DNA of 64,000 nt, taken from positions 1 to 64,000 of the forward strand of contig AJFK01000394.1 in assembly GCA_000467715.1 (NCBI GenBank). Reading direction: 5' to 3'. The notes below the pieces were generated by a model that was not told the origin of the DNA, made no database searches, and was given only the letters and a program-made list of their open reading frames with translations. This stretch comes from Hysterium pulicare CBS 123377 (lineage: Eukaryota; Ascomycota; Dothideomycetes; Hysteriales; Hysteriaceae). The position numbers and the translations under genes were made by a program. Below are positions 46,652-58,085 of the stretch, one piece after another. Every line of letters starts with the position of its first letter. Position 1 is the first letter of the stretch.

Positions 46652-49369
46652 ATGGATCCAACTATGGGAGTCAACATCGGCGATTTGCGAGACCCTCGAA
46701 TTCCCTTTGACAGAAAATGGGACATTGTTAAACCTGTCCTCCGAAGACTCTACCTTGACGAGAGAATGACCGTTCCCCAAATTGTCAATACAATGAAACA
46801 ACCACCTTACTTATTCGATGCAATGTAATGTTCACGTCTCCCGCGAGTGAGGAAATTAGCCAATTCTAATTCTTTTCTCTTCATAGTCAGTCACAATACA
46901 AATATCATTTCAAGCGGTGGGAATGGAAGAAGAATATATCATCCACGAAGAAGCAGAAGATCCTCGACTACAGTCAAACAAGAGCAGATCTGGGAAAATC
47001 AACGATTGTAATATACAAAGGCCAAAAGATTGATGACCGCAAGCTTCGCCGGGAAGCAAAGAACGTCCGAAGAATGAAGTCGACGGCCCTCGTCATTCCT
47101 GACACCTTGCGCCGTCCGCCAAGTTGGCTCCTTGCCTCAGGGCCATTGTATGGCAGATCAATGTAGGTGTTGATTCATGTGTATATACTCTTCTTTGACG
47201 TCTACTCGATAGTTTCTGAATTGGAATTTGCCTTATGGCGTACTCCTCCCACCTTCCAGGCAAACGGACCATCCGTCACCGTTTGGGCAGGCAGTGTCTA
47301 CCCCTAGCGATGTCTCTATGCATACTCCCACCGCTGAAACCACAATGTCATCTTCGTTTTCAAACGCGCTGCAGAGCAAGTCTACCTTCGAGAGAGCTCA
47401 CTTGTTCCTCCGGGGTCAGCACGACGAGCTCTTGAGCTCATTAGACATGCGGGACAAAAGGTAAGACAAACTTGATGTTCGAGCAACTTGCTTCTCTAAT
47501 TACTAAAGCAGGATCCTATCGACTTGGCTTTACCAGTATTGGTTTTTTGGATTTAAAACAGCTAAATACTGGGGAACTGGGCCTCGACACTGGACCGTCC
47601 GCAACCTCGGTTTTGATATCAATACAGAACATGCAGATGCCATGGTTGTGCACTCTCCAAGAGAAAATGCCTCGCCACGGTGGAATTCGCAGTCGCCCAT
47701 GGACTCGGATGGTCTTCTGAACCATTCTCATAACGAAGACAGCACGGTGATGCTCCCTGTCCAACTGTGTCGTTGGAGTATACATGTGCATCAAGAGCAA
47801 TATGAGACGGTGCCGTCCCCTTTATCAGATACCCTCATCCTAGAATCTGATGATCTGCAACGTCCTTGGCCAGCTTCATGGAACAGGCCATCCTTTGAAC
47901 AGAAGCTTCTGGACAACATTCAAATCAACGACTTCAGCACCGTCAGCAGTAAAGACCTCCCATTGGCACTAGGAACGGTGGCAGCCGCCAAACAGAAAGC
48001 TCCAAGCGATACTTTTGAAGAAGCCCTTGGGTTCGCCATTATGGGCCGTAACGCTGTCCTTGTGGAAGAAATCTTGCGCCAGCGGAGCAAGACAGACCTT
48101 CAGGGTCTTGTTGCACTAAACCCTCTTCACCTTGCAACCAGCTATCTTGACGGCGCAAAATCATGCTGTCAAATACTTGATATCCTGTGCTACTTTGCCC
48201 AAAGGAGTGGCGACGTTCGTCCTTTCCTAACTGACACTTTGGGCCACACAGTCCTTGATAATCTCATGATCACAATACTGAAGAATCATACGACAATCGA
48301 ACCCGAGAATGTTGATGACGCCCTTCGGGGCCATGTCCGGTTTGCTGCAGAAGAGGTTGACATATGTGGGCGTTGGGATGCTGACTCGGACTGTTATCGA
48401 CAACTTCTCCTGCGCGGAAAATCCCGCGTACCGCCTACCTGGAAACACAAGTTCTGCCACACCTCGGTCCAAGCAATCTGCCACTGCATTCAAGTTCTCA
48501 GTTATAACTTCCCTGTTTCATTCATGGACGATCCAAGCGGAATCTTTGTTAAACGTTGCTTTTCCTGCGGACTCAAACTTCAACCGATGCCTCTCCATAC
48601 ACTTGTGATCACGGCTTTCTTGCTGGGCAAGTTCGGCGCCGAGGATGAAGATCTTTTCGGCATGATCTGCTGCTTTCTGACCTTCTTGACCGCCGAAAGA
48701 TATTTCGGTGAGGACCCAATCAGCGTTTCAAAACGTGTACAAGTTTCCATCAGACTTTTACTTGAGACAGACGCCAGTGATGATTGCAACCATGTAGATT
48801 TATCGCCAGGAGAGCTCGCAGGGGCCCTCGCCTCTCGGATCGATCAGAATTGGTCCCGGGAAGCGAAAGCTGGTTGGAAAATCATTGTTCGAATCTTGGA
48901 AGAGAGCGAACGCATTTTCGAAAAGTGGGGAGACGAGGGCGAGGAGTCTTATCCGGACGAAACCTCCATGCATAATAACCGGTTCGAGCTAACATGTGAG
49001 CATCACATCGACAACGAGGTCTTGGAGGTATTTGGAGAGAACGACTATCTCGGACACATATGGGCATCAGCACAAACAGAGCTGTTGACCTATCGCCGTA
49101 CGGACACCAGCAGTTCCTGGCTTTCGAACAATTTTGACCTGCTTGCTGTTCTTCGAAGCTTAGAAAACCAAAGGCCAGTGTCGATGCCTCTCGTTGATGA
49201 CTCGATGATGCAGCCGTATTGTGCCTGCGGTCGATTTGAGCACAGGTTCGGCTCGAGAACCGTTCGGGAAGAGGCAACTCGATATTATTTCTCGAACCTT
49301 GAGGATTGGGACAGGACTACCATCATTGATGATCGTTTTACGCGTGAAGTTGTAAAACTGCACAACTGA
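46652..49369 (+). CDS. Clr5-domain protein
   Basis: Exons 46652-46824, 46887-47162, 47260-47460 and 47512-49369 encode 835 residues. Residues about 18-75 form a Clr5 domain: FDRKWDIVKPVLRRLYLDER, VPQIVNTM, then QYKYHFKRWEWKKNI across intron 1. Clr5 was first described in fission yeast heterochromatic silencing; in filamentous ascomycetes the domain heads many large proteins of unknown role. The remaining about 700 residues include helical repeats that may be diverged ankyrin-type (EEALGFAIMGRNAVLVEEIL, LVALNPLHLATSYLDGAKSC) and an acidic, Trp-rich C-terminus. Exon 3 uses the CAG at 47257-47259; an earlier AG at 47211-47212 gives an immediate stop. Confidence 0.85.
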
Positions 49370-49480
49370 GTCGGGTTGTTGGGTGCGCCTGCAGAAGGGG
49401 CTAGTACCAGGCCCCTTCCTAATATACTCCATCTACACACGTCTACTGTCAATCAAGTAATTCGCTTTTCTACACTCCAC

Positions 49481-49502
49481 GCACACACACATATATATAT
49501 GT
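49481..49502. repeat. CA/TA microsatellite
   Basis: A (CA)n run followed by (AT)5 between the convergent 3' ends of the Clr5 and RNA-repair genes. Confidence 0.8.
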
Positions 49503-49621
49503 GATCTTATGTCAACGTATTTTTGCTTTCTTGATTTTGTACACATGATCTTCACGATTAATCATCGCTATTGATATCAGACATAGCCATTCCGCAATCC
49601 ACTATATCTGTGACCACCCAT

Positions 49622-52600
49622 CTACTCACCACCTCCTACCCCGTGCCCAACTCCACTCCCAAAAACCCCATCGATCCTCCTCTTCCGATCCCAAACAACC
49701 ACCCCATCAATCCTCCGCCTAAAATACAGAATCCGATGCTGAGGGATAAACTCCTCATCCGTCTGCTCCGTCTTCCACCTCTCCAGGCTGGTCTCCTTGG
49801 CACCTAAAAAGCGATCCTCGTAGCCTACGATGAAGTCAGAAGGGTCGAGCGCCGGGTCCCAGCGGAGGCGGTTGAGGATGTCGGAGGCTGGGCGGAGCTT
49901 TTTGGTCGAAGTGAGTTTTAGAGTCGACGAGGGGATGCGTAGTTTTTGAATGGTTTCGGGAAGGTCGTCGCCGAGGGTGTCTTCGGTCTCGTCTTCTCCA
50001 TCTTCGTCGTCCGAATCGGAGTCGTCGACTATGTAATCTCCCCATTCTCGATCGTCAAGCCTAACGTCTCCGATCTCGCTCCGCTTTATAACATCGATAC
50101 CGATCCATGAAGTGGAAGGATCGTAGTACTTCTCTTCGGTAACCAGTTGGTCTTCAAAGCGCTTCAGCGTCTTCATTAATGTGTCTTTTGCCACCTGACG
50201 GTCTGATTTAGTGGTCTGGGATTTCTTGTTCGCGACTTGTGATAAGCCGATGAGGTAGTATCCATGATAGTCTTGCTCCGTTTCTGCTTCGGGGGTATGC
50301 TTCGTGAATCTAGCAGGCCAGATGCGGATGTCAAGCTTCGGTAAAGCTTTGTTGATGTCTAAGTAGTTGATAAGCAGAGATACAAAGTAAGTTTGAAGAG
50401 GAAACCAATACTTACCAACTACAAGAGAAAGACATCTTGATTCCAGCCATCCCACAACACTCTTCCCTTTAGCCTGTGTGCGACCCCAGTACTGTAAATC
50501 AATCCTCACATAATTATCGTACGACGACAGGAATTCTCGAGCTCCAGTCGGTAATGACCCCTTAAATTCAGAATGGCCGACAGACTCCCCAAAGAACTTA
50601 GCCCAGGTCATCCCATCCTCGGACAATCGAAAATCAGCAAGACTGAACTCTTTGACCAGAGTATTAAGACCAGGGACGGAAGACGTATGCGCTACATTGG
50701 CGTTCGGCGCATGGAATCCAAGTATGACCATCTGTTCTCGTGCGGATCTTTGGTATCTTGGGCGCTTCTGGTGGAAGAAAGGATCGAAGACCATGTCATT
50801 CCTCCAATCGAAATTGGCGTAGTGGTGGAAGAATGTGGTAATGATATCTTCAGCCGTCACCGATCCAGCTTGGTGCGCCATGCGCTTACAGATCAACGAT
50901 AGCATCAAGGTGATGTGAATTCCGCCAAGATAGCCGAATCTGGAGGAATAAAGGCCGCGCTGGGATGCCCAAAGCTTGATAGATCGGTAGGCAAGACGGA
51001 ACGCAACGATGTCCGGCAAGGTTCTTTGGATGTAGTCGAGGTCTCGGAATGGTTTCGACTTTCGTAGTGAGAGCATGGGCGAGTTAGAAAATGACGGGTC
51101 AGAGTGCGGAAGCTGAGAGATTTCAGGCCACCTTTCTACCACTCGTGCAGCCGGGCAGTACTGCAAATCCATGCTAATACCATTAATAGATAATTCCAAC
51201 ATTGTTCCTGAGTTCGCTTCCACTTTTCGTAGAATTCGGGCTCCCAGGTTTGCAGCTTTGTTGATACGTTGTCGTGCGAGCAGGAAGAAAGTTTTTGAGC
51301 TGATTGGACCAATACACAAGCAATCAATATCCGACACTGCGGTCCATACGCCGAGAGCATACGATCCAACTGGTACGACGATCATAGGGAGATCGGGTTT
51401 ATTAGTATCAGCATACCCACAAATGATGGATTTGATAAGGCTGAAAGCATCCTTTCGTCGTTGGATTTCATTTGCTGTAGGGAACATGTCATGCTCCGCA
51501 AGGACTGCGCTCAAGGAAGAGATCGTGGATAAGCTGGCATGTGCTGGTTGGAATTGAAAGGGAGATAGTTTCGCGATATCCATTTCATTCAATGGCATAT
51601 TAGAGTAGTCGGTACAGACCTTCATTGTCGCTCGTATGCCTGAATGATCGCTTGCGACTACCTGGCCCTCAGGCGCAGTGAGATCAGGAAGTCCAAACAC
51701 GTTGAACGTAGCGATTCGTAGAAGACCGTCACCTTTCACAAGTATTCGATCGTATCTTTGTGGTCGATTGTTGGACGTGCCCGATGTTGCGGCTGCCAAA
51801 GGATTCTCGCGAGGATTATAGGTAGCCCCGTCTTCTCCTTCAAAGAGATCATCCGAACTCAGAAGACGCGAAAAATGGTCGGTGTCATCGCCAGCCTCCA
51901 CACGGGCAGTAGACCACGAGTCGAGTAACCCCGCTTCGAACATCATTGTCTCTATCCCAGAAAGTGTTTTGACTGTCTGAGCCGATATGGATTTGCTCTT
52001 CAAAGCTGTATCGATGGTGTACGAGGATGTTGTAATATTGAGATCTCCTGCTACGATCCACGGATTAGATGGATAGGTCCTGGAGAGATATTTCAGCAGG
52101 TTCTGCATCTGGATCTTCTTCGCAGCAACGGAACCATCAGTCAAACCGCAGGTCAGATGAACTGCCGCGACTACCAATGGCCGAAACTCAGAGTCTCCTC
52201 TTTTTCCGATGTTGTCGAAACGTGCAATGACTGCGCTTTTATGCCTTCGATGAAATGGTAACTTAACCCAACTGAATGCATATCGGCTCAGTATCACAAT
52301 ATTTCGTAAGCTTGGAAGAGGCATAATATCAGGCTGACAGGGCGGACCGTGAGACGTGAATGGGTAGCATGTCTGGATAACCTGGTCATTGAGTATGTAT
52401 GACAGAAAGCCATCAGAAACCTCTTGCAGAACTAGAACATCGGCCAGGCTGGAATTTGAACGCAGATTCTCGATGAGAATCCAATCTCGATCACGGGCAG
52501 GTGGATGTTCAGAATCGATGAGAACATTATAGCTTGCCACCCTCAAGGAGCTAGGCAGTCTCTCATCATTCGACATTCCGTTCGATGACTGATACGGCGC

Positions 52601-53392
52601 CCACCTTGCGGAGACGGTTTCGATTCGATACGTTGTTCCGGGTTGTACTGCAGTGCTGGTAGCTACGGTAAATATCTGTCCGTCCAAACCAGAGAGTTCT
52701 TCATCTAAGTCCCGCTCGTCTTCTAGTTCATTAGCTGCCGTTGTTTGGTCCAAGTGGTCCTTGATCCAGAATTCTGATGAAGCCAAGTTCCCCGGCGAGG
52801 ACCTTCCCGAGATATCTATCATATTCCAAAGCTTCATTCGACTCGCCGACTTGTCCTGGCTAGGTATCCGTTCGCGTACTAGGATCGCGAGGTTCTCGAC
52901 TCCAAACTCGAAATTGGGTAGAAGCTTCGCTTTGCCCAGCAAAAAGTCCCGGGAAGAAACACCCTGGTCTTCCGATTGTCCAATGGTAAGATGAAAATGG
53001 CACGGCTCACGAGGCTGGCCGAGAGCCTCCAGAACTGCGCCTCTGAGGCGGTCCAAAGAATTCCCCTCATCTGAATCTTTCTCACATACGTAGATGGTAT
53101 GGCCGTGGCGATGAGTAAAGCATCCAGAATCGTTCAATGAAACTCGTAGATCGCCATGGAGGTCAGGCAATTGGGATTGAAGGATGTTTCTCGCCCGCGG
53201 TAGGTTTTCGGGAGCCACAAAGGGATAGACGAGGTTGATATGAGGAGGCCATTTTCCATATGCTTTGTCGTACAATTCGCGTAGGCTATCGAGACCATGG
53301 CAGGAGTTTGCTGGCGGAATAATGCAAAGTGCAGTTTCGTAGGAAGTGATCCCGATTTTGCAAGCGGCCGATGCAGGTGCAGTCGCCGCCAT
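49622..53392 (-). CDS. Four-domain RNA end-processing/repair protein: 2H phosphoesterase, EEP nuclease, poly(A) polymerase fold, MJ1316 domain
   Basis: Minus-strand exons 53392-50416 and 50358-49622 encode 1237 residues. Domains in order: (1) 2H phosphoesterase/2'-5' RNA ligase-like, about 15-175, with H51 (PHINLVYPF) and H134-x-T136 (CHFHLTIG); (2) endonuclease/exonuclease/phosphatase, about 280-595, with N289, E324 (LVLQEV), GDLN at 449-452 and SDH at 581-583; (3) poly(A)-polymerase-type nucleotidyltransferase, about 630-1000, with GS at 676-677, D688 and D690 (SDIDCLC), D742, and the central helix block KLWASQRGLYSSRFGYLGG; (4) MJ1316/DUF504, about 1135-1235 (ILNRLRWDP, DFIVGYEDRF, EEFIPQHRILYF). 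MJ1316 has been proposed to recognise cyclic-phosphate RNA ends. Every catalytic residue looked for is present. The 57-nt intron is frame-neutral but has strong borders and interrupts the family sequence. Cleavage, trimming and re-extension of damaged RNA ends is inference. Confidence 0.88.
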   Translation of the reverse strand: MAATAPASAACKIGITSYETALCIIPPANSCHGLDSLRELYDKAYGKWPPHINLVYPFVAPENLPRARNILQSQLPDLHGDLRVSLNDSGCFTHRHGHTIYVCEKDSDEGNSLDRLRGAVLEALGQPREPCHFHLTIGQSEDQGVSSRDFLLGKAKLLPNFEFGVENLAILVRERIPSQDKSASRMKLWNMIDISGRSSPGNLASSEFWIKDHLDQTTAANELEDERDLDEELSGLDGQIFTVATSTAVQPGTTYRIETVSARWAPYQSSNGMSNDERLPSSLRVASYNVLIDSEHPPARDRDWILIENLRSNSSLADVLVLQEVSDGFLSYILNDQVIQTCYPFTSHGPPCQPDIMPLPSLRNIVILSRYAFSWVKLPFHRRHKSAVIARFDNIGKRGDSEFRPLVVAAVHLTCGLTDGSVAAKKIQMQNLLKYLSRTYPSNPWIVAGDLNITTSSYTIDTALKSKSISAQTVKTLSGIETMMFEAGLLDSWSTARVEAGDDTDHFSRLLSSDDLFEGEDGATYNPRENPLAAATSGTSNNRPQRYDRILVKGDGLLRIATFNVFGLPDLTAPEGQVVASDHSGIRATMKVCTDYSNMPLNEMDIAKLSPFQFQPAHASLSTISSLSAVLAEHDMFPTANEIQRRKDAFSLIKSIICGYADTNKPDLPMIVVPVGSYALGVWTAVSDIDCLCIGPISSKTFFLLARQRINKAANLGARILRKVEANSGTMLELSINGISMDLQYCPAARVVERWPEISQLPHSDPSFSNSPMLSLRKSKPFRDLDYIQRTLPDIVAFRLAYRSIKLWASQRGLYSSRFGYLGGIHITLMLSLICKRMAHQAGSVTAEDIITTFFHHYANFDWRNDMVFDPFFHQKRPRYQRSAREQMVILGFHAPNANVAHTSSVPGLNTLVKEFSLADFRLSEDGMTWAKFFGESVGHSEFKGSLPTGAREFLSSYDNYVRIDLQYWGRTQAKGKSVVGWLESRCLSLVVGKYWFPLQTYFVSLLINYLDINKALPKLDIRIWPARFTKHTPEAETEQDYHGYYLIGLSQVANKKSQTTKSDRQVAKDTLMKTLKRFEDQLVTEEKYYDPSTSWIGIDVIKRSEIGDVRLDDREWGDYIVDDSDSDDEDGEDETEDTLGDDLPETIQKLRIPSSTLKLTSTKKLRPASDILNRLRWDPALDPSDFIVGYEDRFLGAKETSLERWKTEQTDEEFIPQHRILYFRRRIDGVVVWDRKRRIDGVFGSGVGHGVGGGE

Positions 53393-54402
53393 GATACAGG
53401 TACTCAACTGGGTATAATGCTAGAAAAATTAATGGGTATAGAAGTATGTACAAGAAGAATCTCTCTAGAACCAGGGTGAAAATGAAATTCTTCGTCTATG
53501 GAACAAATGTAACAACGAGACTCCACCTCTCTTATTAATACTCTATATCGTGAATAGTGCATCAGCCACAAACCAATAAGCCCATACCTATTTGGAGATA
53601 TCAATTTCGCTAACGTGACTCCTCCGTACTGATGAGCCTCATAGTTGTTTGTGACTCACTTACAGGCTGCACGCTGCGCCACAATTCGGTTGGCAGCTCT
53701 ACAACTGAAGTCTTAGCGCAACAACCGAAGTGTAAATCGACTACGGAGTCAGCTTCAGTCGTGTTCCAATATTAGTGAGTGTGTGTCATTCGCGAGTCGA
53801 TGCGTACAATGTGCAGGAGTCAGAGCATTAGGTTGTCAGAGCTGTGGAGGCGGGTTGCGCCGTGGTGGATTTTCGGTCCGTGCACGTTGCGCACATGACT
53901 TTTCAAATATATAATGAACAACCTATTAAATGGCCTATAGCAATCTGCCGTAGTATCCAATGGAAATAGGCTTTACAGTAGCTAAGATAAACATGGTCTG
54001 CAAAAAAAAGCTTGCCCTTTACCCTTGTTGACGGCAGATAGAACGGTAGAGACTGTGTATTTACCCACCACTTCTCCCTCCCCAGCTGTTTCAAGAGGGG
54101 CATAATGAAGAGATGAAGAGGAAGAATAGGGGCTGAGTTTTGGGCTCTGAAGAGAAGTATGAGTGGAACCAGATGCAATGAACTGAAGAATACTATCCGG
54201 CAAGGGCAAACAGCATAGAACTAGTAATAAATGCTAAGGATAAGATGATATATTCACAAGCCTTCATCATTTAATTTACTCTCGTCCATTCAGATCCACT
54301 CTACAGTGATATATATCTAAGCACACACTTATCATGACTAACCAACTTCAACTATCTCTACCTAGCCTCCTTCTCCCAAACCACAAAGATAGTTCTCCCT
54401 CA
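53393..54402. other. Intergenic stretch
   Basis: About 1 kb including the promoter of the RNA-repair gene and the 3' flank of the sugar transporter. No feature recognised. Confidence 0.5.
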
Positions 54403-56075
54403 CTACTCTGTTCTCGACACACCATGCTCTTCTAGATGAATAGCTCCCTTCTTCTCGACAGCGAGTGTTCTTTCGAAGTCCTCGGCTCGTTGTTCAGCGG
54501 TAACGGCGCCGAAGAGGATATCCATGTCTTCGAGAGTGCGGCCTTTGGTTTCTTTGATGAAGAAGAAGGCGAAGATGCCCATTGCTAGACACTGCAAGCG
54601 AGTCAGTACCGTTCCTCCAGTGCGCAGGTCGTTGCTCAGTAAGTGGAGTTATCAAGGAAGGACTTACAAAGATACCGAACATCAAGAAGGTACGCCAGCC
54701 AATGTGATTCACGGCTTCAGGCGTGATCTTCGTGATGACAAAGTTGAATAGCCATTGGGTAGCAGCACCCATCCCGACACCATAAGCTCTTAGTCGCGTA
54801 GGGAAGATCTCGGACAAGTAAACCCAGGGGACAGGTCCCCAAGAAGCGGAGTATCCAATGACATAAAGGTAAATCATGCAAACCATGGCGATGGAAGCCG
54901 AGGAGACAGTGGTCGACTTGGTGTTAGGAGGGTGATTATGAAGCACACCTCCAATAATGAACATCATTGTGGCCATCCAAAGAGCGCCTGCCATGAGCGA
55001 TTTCTTACGGCCAAAGCGGTCGATACCGACGAGAAGAAAGATGCCCGTGGTGATCACCTTGACTGTTCCGTATACACCAGTGGCGAATAGCGAAGCCGAG
55101 CTCTTGGCGACTCCTACGGTTTGGAAGATCTGCGGGGCGTAGTATCCGATAGAGTTTGTGCCTGAGAATTGCTGCCAGAACATGAGGCAAAAGCCAGTGG
55201 CGAAGCGGTAGCGATTCCCTGGCAGTAGGCACTCCTTCCAGGTCACTCCCTCAGTAGCATTGAGTTCCTCTTCTATGGCAGCGCGGATCTCGGCAAGTTC
55301 TTTGACGACGTCCGGATGATCAGGTGCCTCGTCACGAATATGGGCAAGCGATATAGCAGCTTCGGAGTGTCGACCTTGCTTCATCAGCCAACGAGGAGAT
55401 TCCTTCAAGAAGCAAAGCCCGATAAGCATAAAGCCTCCTGGGATGAGCTGGATAGCAACTGGAACGCGCCACTGTTTGGTCGAGACTGGAATGTGCAGAG
55501 AAACACCATAATCCAGCCAGTACGCGAAGGTGCTTCCGATGACTAGAAACTCTTGAAAGAGACCAGCAATACGGCCACGGACTCGAGCTGGAGCGTTCTC
55601 GGATACAAAGACAGGAGTGATACTGGACATGCCACCAATACCCAAGCCTGCTATGACGCGGCCGCCGTAGATCATGCCGAGCTCGTGGTGGGCTGCAGTT
55701 TGAATGGCGGCTCCAATCAAGAAGATGACCGAAAAGAACATCAAAGAGTACCGGCGGCCGAAACGTTCGTTCAGGAAGGCGGCGAGGATGGCACCAAAGA
55801 AACAGCCGGCGGTGAGAAGGGAAACGACATTGGAGGAGACATATGCGTTCTTGGCGTTTGCGAAGCCGGAAGAATCAGTAGGGAGGCCGAAGTCCTTCTT
55901 GAACGCTTTGAGGGCGAGGACGCTGCCCATTACACCGGTGTCATAACCTATGCATCCGTTAGTGGAGTTGATGTTACAACGAGTTAGATATCCACGAACC
56001 GAAGAGCAGCGAGCCCATGTAGGCTACGCTGGTCAACAGATAGACCCTGCGATTCTTGAAGAACTGGGAAGGCAT
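54403..56075 (-). CDS. MFS sugar/quinate-type transporter
   Basis: Minus-strand exons 56075-56000, 55947-54668 and 54591-54403 encode 514 residues with 12 expected membrane helices. The first intron splits the helix 1 motif SLLFGYDTGVMGSV. Sugar-porter signatures present: FGRRYSLMF, GRVIAGLGIGG, SENAPARVRGR (PESPR-type loops: LKESPRWLMKQGR), QQFSGTNSIGYYAPQIF, DRFGRKKSLMAG and, near the C-terminus, KETKGRTLEDMDILFG. The order and length fit the fungal sugar porters that include quinate permeases; the substrate cannot be fixed by eye. Proton-coupled uptake at the plasma membrane is expected. There are no quinate-pathway enzymes in the window. Confidence 0.9.
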
Positions 56076-57641
56076 CTTGGGATATGGGGCGAGGTGTTGC
56101 TCAGACGATCAATCCCGCAGAGGCAGACGTTGAAGCAGAGGTGCTGGACGGTGGATCGGAGAGAAGATATATTGCATTGTGCACCTGGACGGCGGCAAAG
56201 CAGTGGTAGTACTAGCAGCGGGGTTGCAGTAGTACACCCGAATCCCCAGGTGAGGATTGCTCGAGATGCTGGTCGACGGTTGGACATGTGGTGAGGATGT
56301 GGACGGAAAGCCACGGCCAAATATCTCCGTAGGCCGCGGTGAGTTTCTCCACGAATCACACATGGCTATCTTAGTCAGTTTAGCGTCCGTTGGTGTTTTG
56401 CGCCGTGGGAGGAAAGGAGCCATGCAGCTTCAAAGGCATGCTGAACATCGAATCATAGAACAACAAAGCCATTAAGAAAAACAGTAAAGCCAGAGTAAAG
56501 GGAATCTAGCACAAGATAATGATGTCTTGGCGATGATGGGCTGCAAGAGGCGCGGTGATTTGGCCGTCGCTGTTGTCACGCCTCCGTGCTCCAAACCTCC
56601 AAGTGCACGGGCCATTGTGGAGAGGCCTGCACCTGCGGCTGTCACGATCAATCTGGGAACGTTCAATCTATCTTGCCCGTGTGCGACGACCCCGGATTCC
56701 AGCAACCAGACTCTGCCAATTCCACGGTGGCGGTAGCTAATTCCATGTCCCCTGCCCATCTACGCATCCAGAGCGGAGAAACGTGTGATTTGTTGCAACA
56801 CCACATTCGACATCGACTCCATCCGCTTGTTCCAGCGTCCCTGCTTCGTCTGCGGCCCCCGTAAGCGGCGTGGTGCAGAAATATTTATCAATTTGGTGGA
56901 CTTGATTACTCGGGATCTACACTCTGCGTTGAGGGCACTACCTGCAAGGCGTGGAATCCATATTATTCTCAGTGTGTATAAATCCTGTGTGGGAAATGGA
57001 TCAAAGTGGAAGCTTCGGGGATGAGAGACTAGAGCGACGTCTTGGTTGTTTTGAGTGGGGTTCACTGAACATTCAGCAGTTCGTGGTTGGGGGTTTTGGA
57101 CGTCTGAGCATAGCGTGGCATGGTCCATTTTAATTTCTGTGTACATCAATGAATCAGTCATTCCGAATAATATTCGACTTTTACTCTTTCATCTATCTTA
57201 ATCTTGTACTCTGATTCAGCGCTAATCCACCAGTCGTCAAAAGGTATCAACCAGAAGGAAGCAAAACCGGAACATCTACATCATCCGTCGCCGACCCAAA
57301 TTCACTGAAGATCAATATCGATATATTAAAACCTAGAATACTACTATTTTGCTTGGGCACCAAAGGGGGTGTCATTAGTCGTCATTTTCACACGATTAGT
57401 CTGCGCCTACCACCCTCTTTCCGACCAGCCTGCAACAGCCGCTTTGGCCTCAGTGCAAGGCATTAAAGCAAGTTCCCATCCTTAAGATCACTTAAAAAGC
57501 AGCTTTTGGAAAAGGATCTACCCATGCTCTCGCGAACTTGGAAATCCGCAGTACAGCATATAATGACACTCGTTGTGCACTCAAGTGCCTGTTATCACTG
57601 CTCTGCCCAGCCTTCATAACCTCCGCGAGCCCACCCCTCAC
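56076..57641. other. Intergenic stretch upstream of the sugar transporter
   Basis: About 1.6 kb. Several short frames on both strands (for example 56785-57024 on plus) have no recognisable family. No RNA gene or mobile element was seen. Confidence 0.45.
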
Positions 57642-58031
57642 TCAACTCAACGGCATATTAACAATCATGAGATATAGCACATCCTCCCCAATAACACTCC
57701 CAAGCACCCTCCCACTCGTCCCACTCATACCCTTTTCATCAATATGTCTACTCATCTTAAACGGAATCACATTCCCCAGTTTCCTATCCCTCAACTTCTG
57801 CAGCCCTTGTAGAGGTATCTGCCCGTGAGAATCTTCGGAAGACCGGGCTTGATTGGAATCGCGATATAAAAGGCAGTTTTTGGCCTGGAAATCACGAATC
57901 CTCCCGAAGGTCCGAGTCGGCGTAGTAGGCATACAGCTCCTGCTTTCTGACCAGCATTCAGATGATATTCGGGACCATGATGCCAACACGGGTTTGGAGA
58001 AGGGCGCAAATCCTGGGCGACGGCCAATCAT
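57642..58031 (-). CDS. Small hypothetical protein, 129 aa
   Basis: A continuous minus-strand frame with ATG at 58031 (MIGRRPGFAPF). The second half, VIPFKMSRHIDEKGMSGTSG followed by VIGEDVLYLMIVNMPLS, looks protein-like and may be the C-terminal exon of a larger gene: an AG (TTCCAG) before AKNCLLYR at about 57881 could be a splice acceptor. I do not recognise it. It ends about 50 bp past the 3' end of VPS51 on the same strand. Confidence 0.32.
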   Translation of the reverse strand: MIGRRPGFAPFSKPVLASWSRISSECWSESRSCMPTTPTRTFGRIRDFQAKNCLLYRDSNQARSSEDSHGQIPLQGLQKLRDRKLGNVIPFKMSRHIDEKGMSGTSGRVLGSVIGEDVLYLMIVNMPLS

Positions 58032-58085
58032 GATTCACATCATTTTCCAATGTTTAGTTCCACAACAGTGGATACATCGTCGCCG

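Noticed and set aside
50359-50415. Frame-neutral 57-nt stretch in the RNA-repair protein as coding sequence
   Set aside because: GTAAGT donor and TTAG acceptor, and the translated insert is a hydrophobic stretch that interrupts the polymerase-like domain.
56785-57133. Small plus-strand frames upstream of the sugar transporter
   Set aside because: Overlapping frames on both strands with no conserved texture; probably chance.
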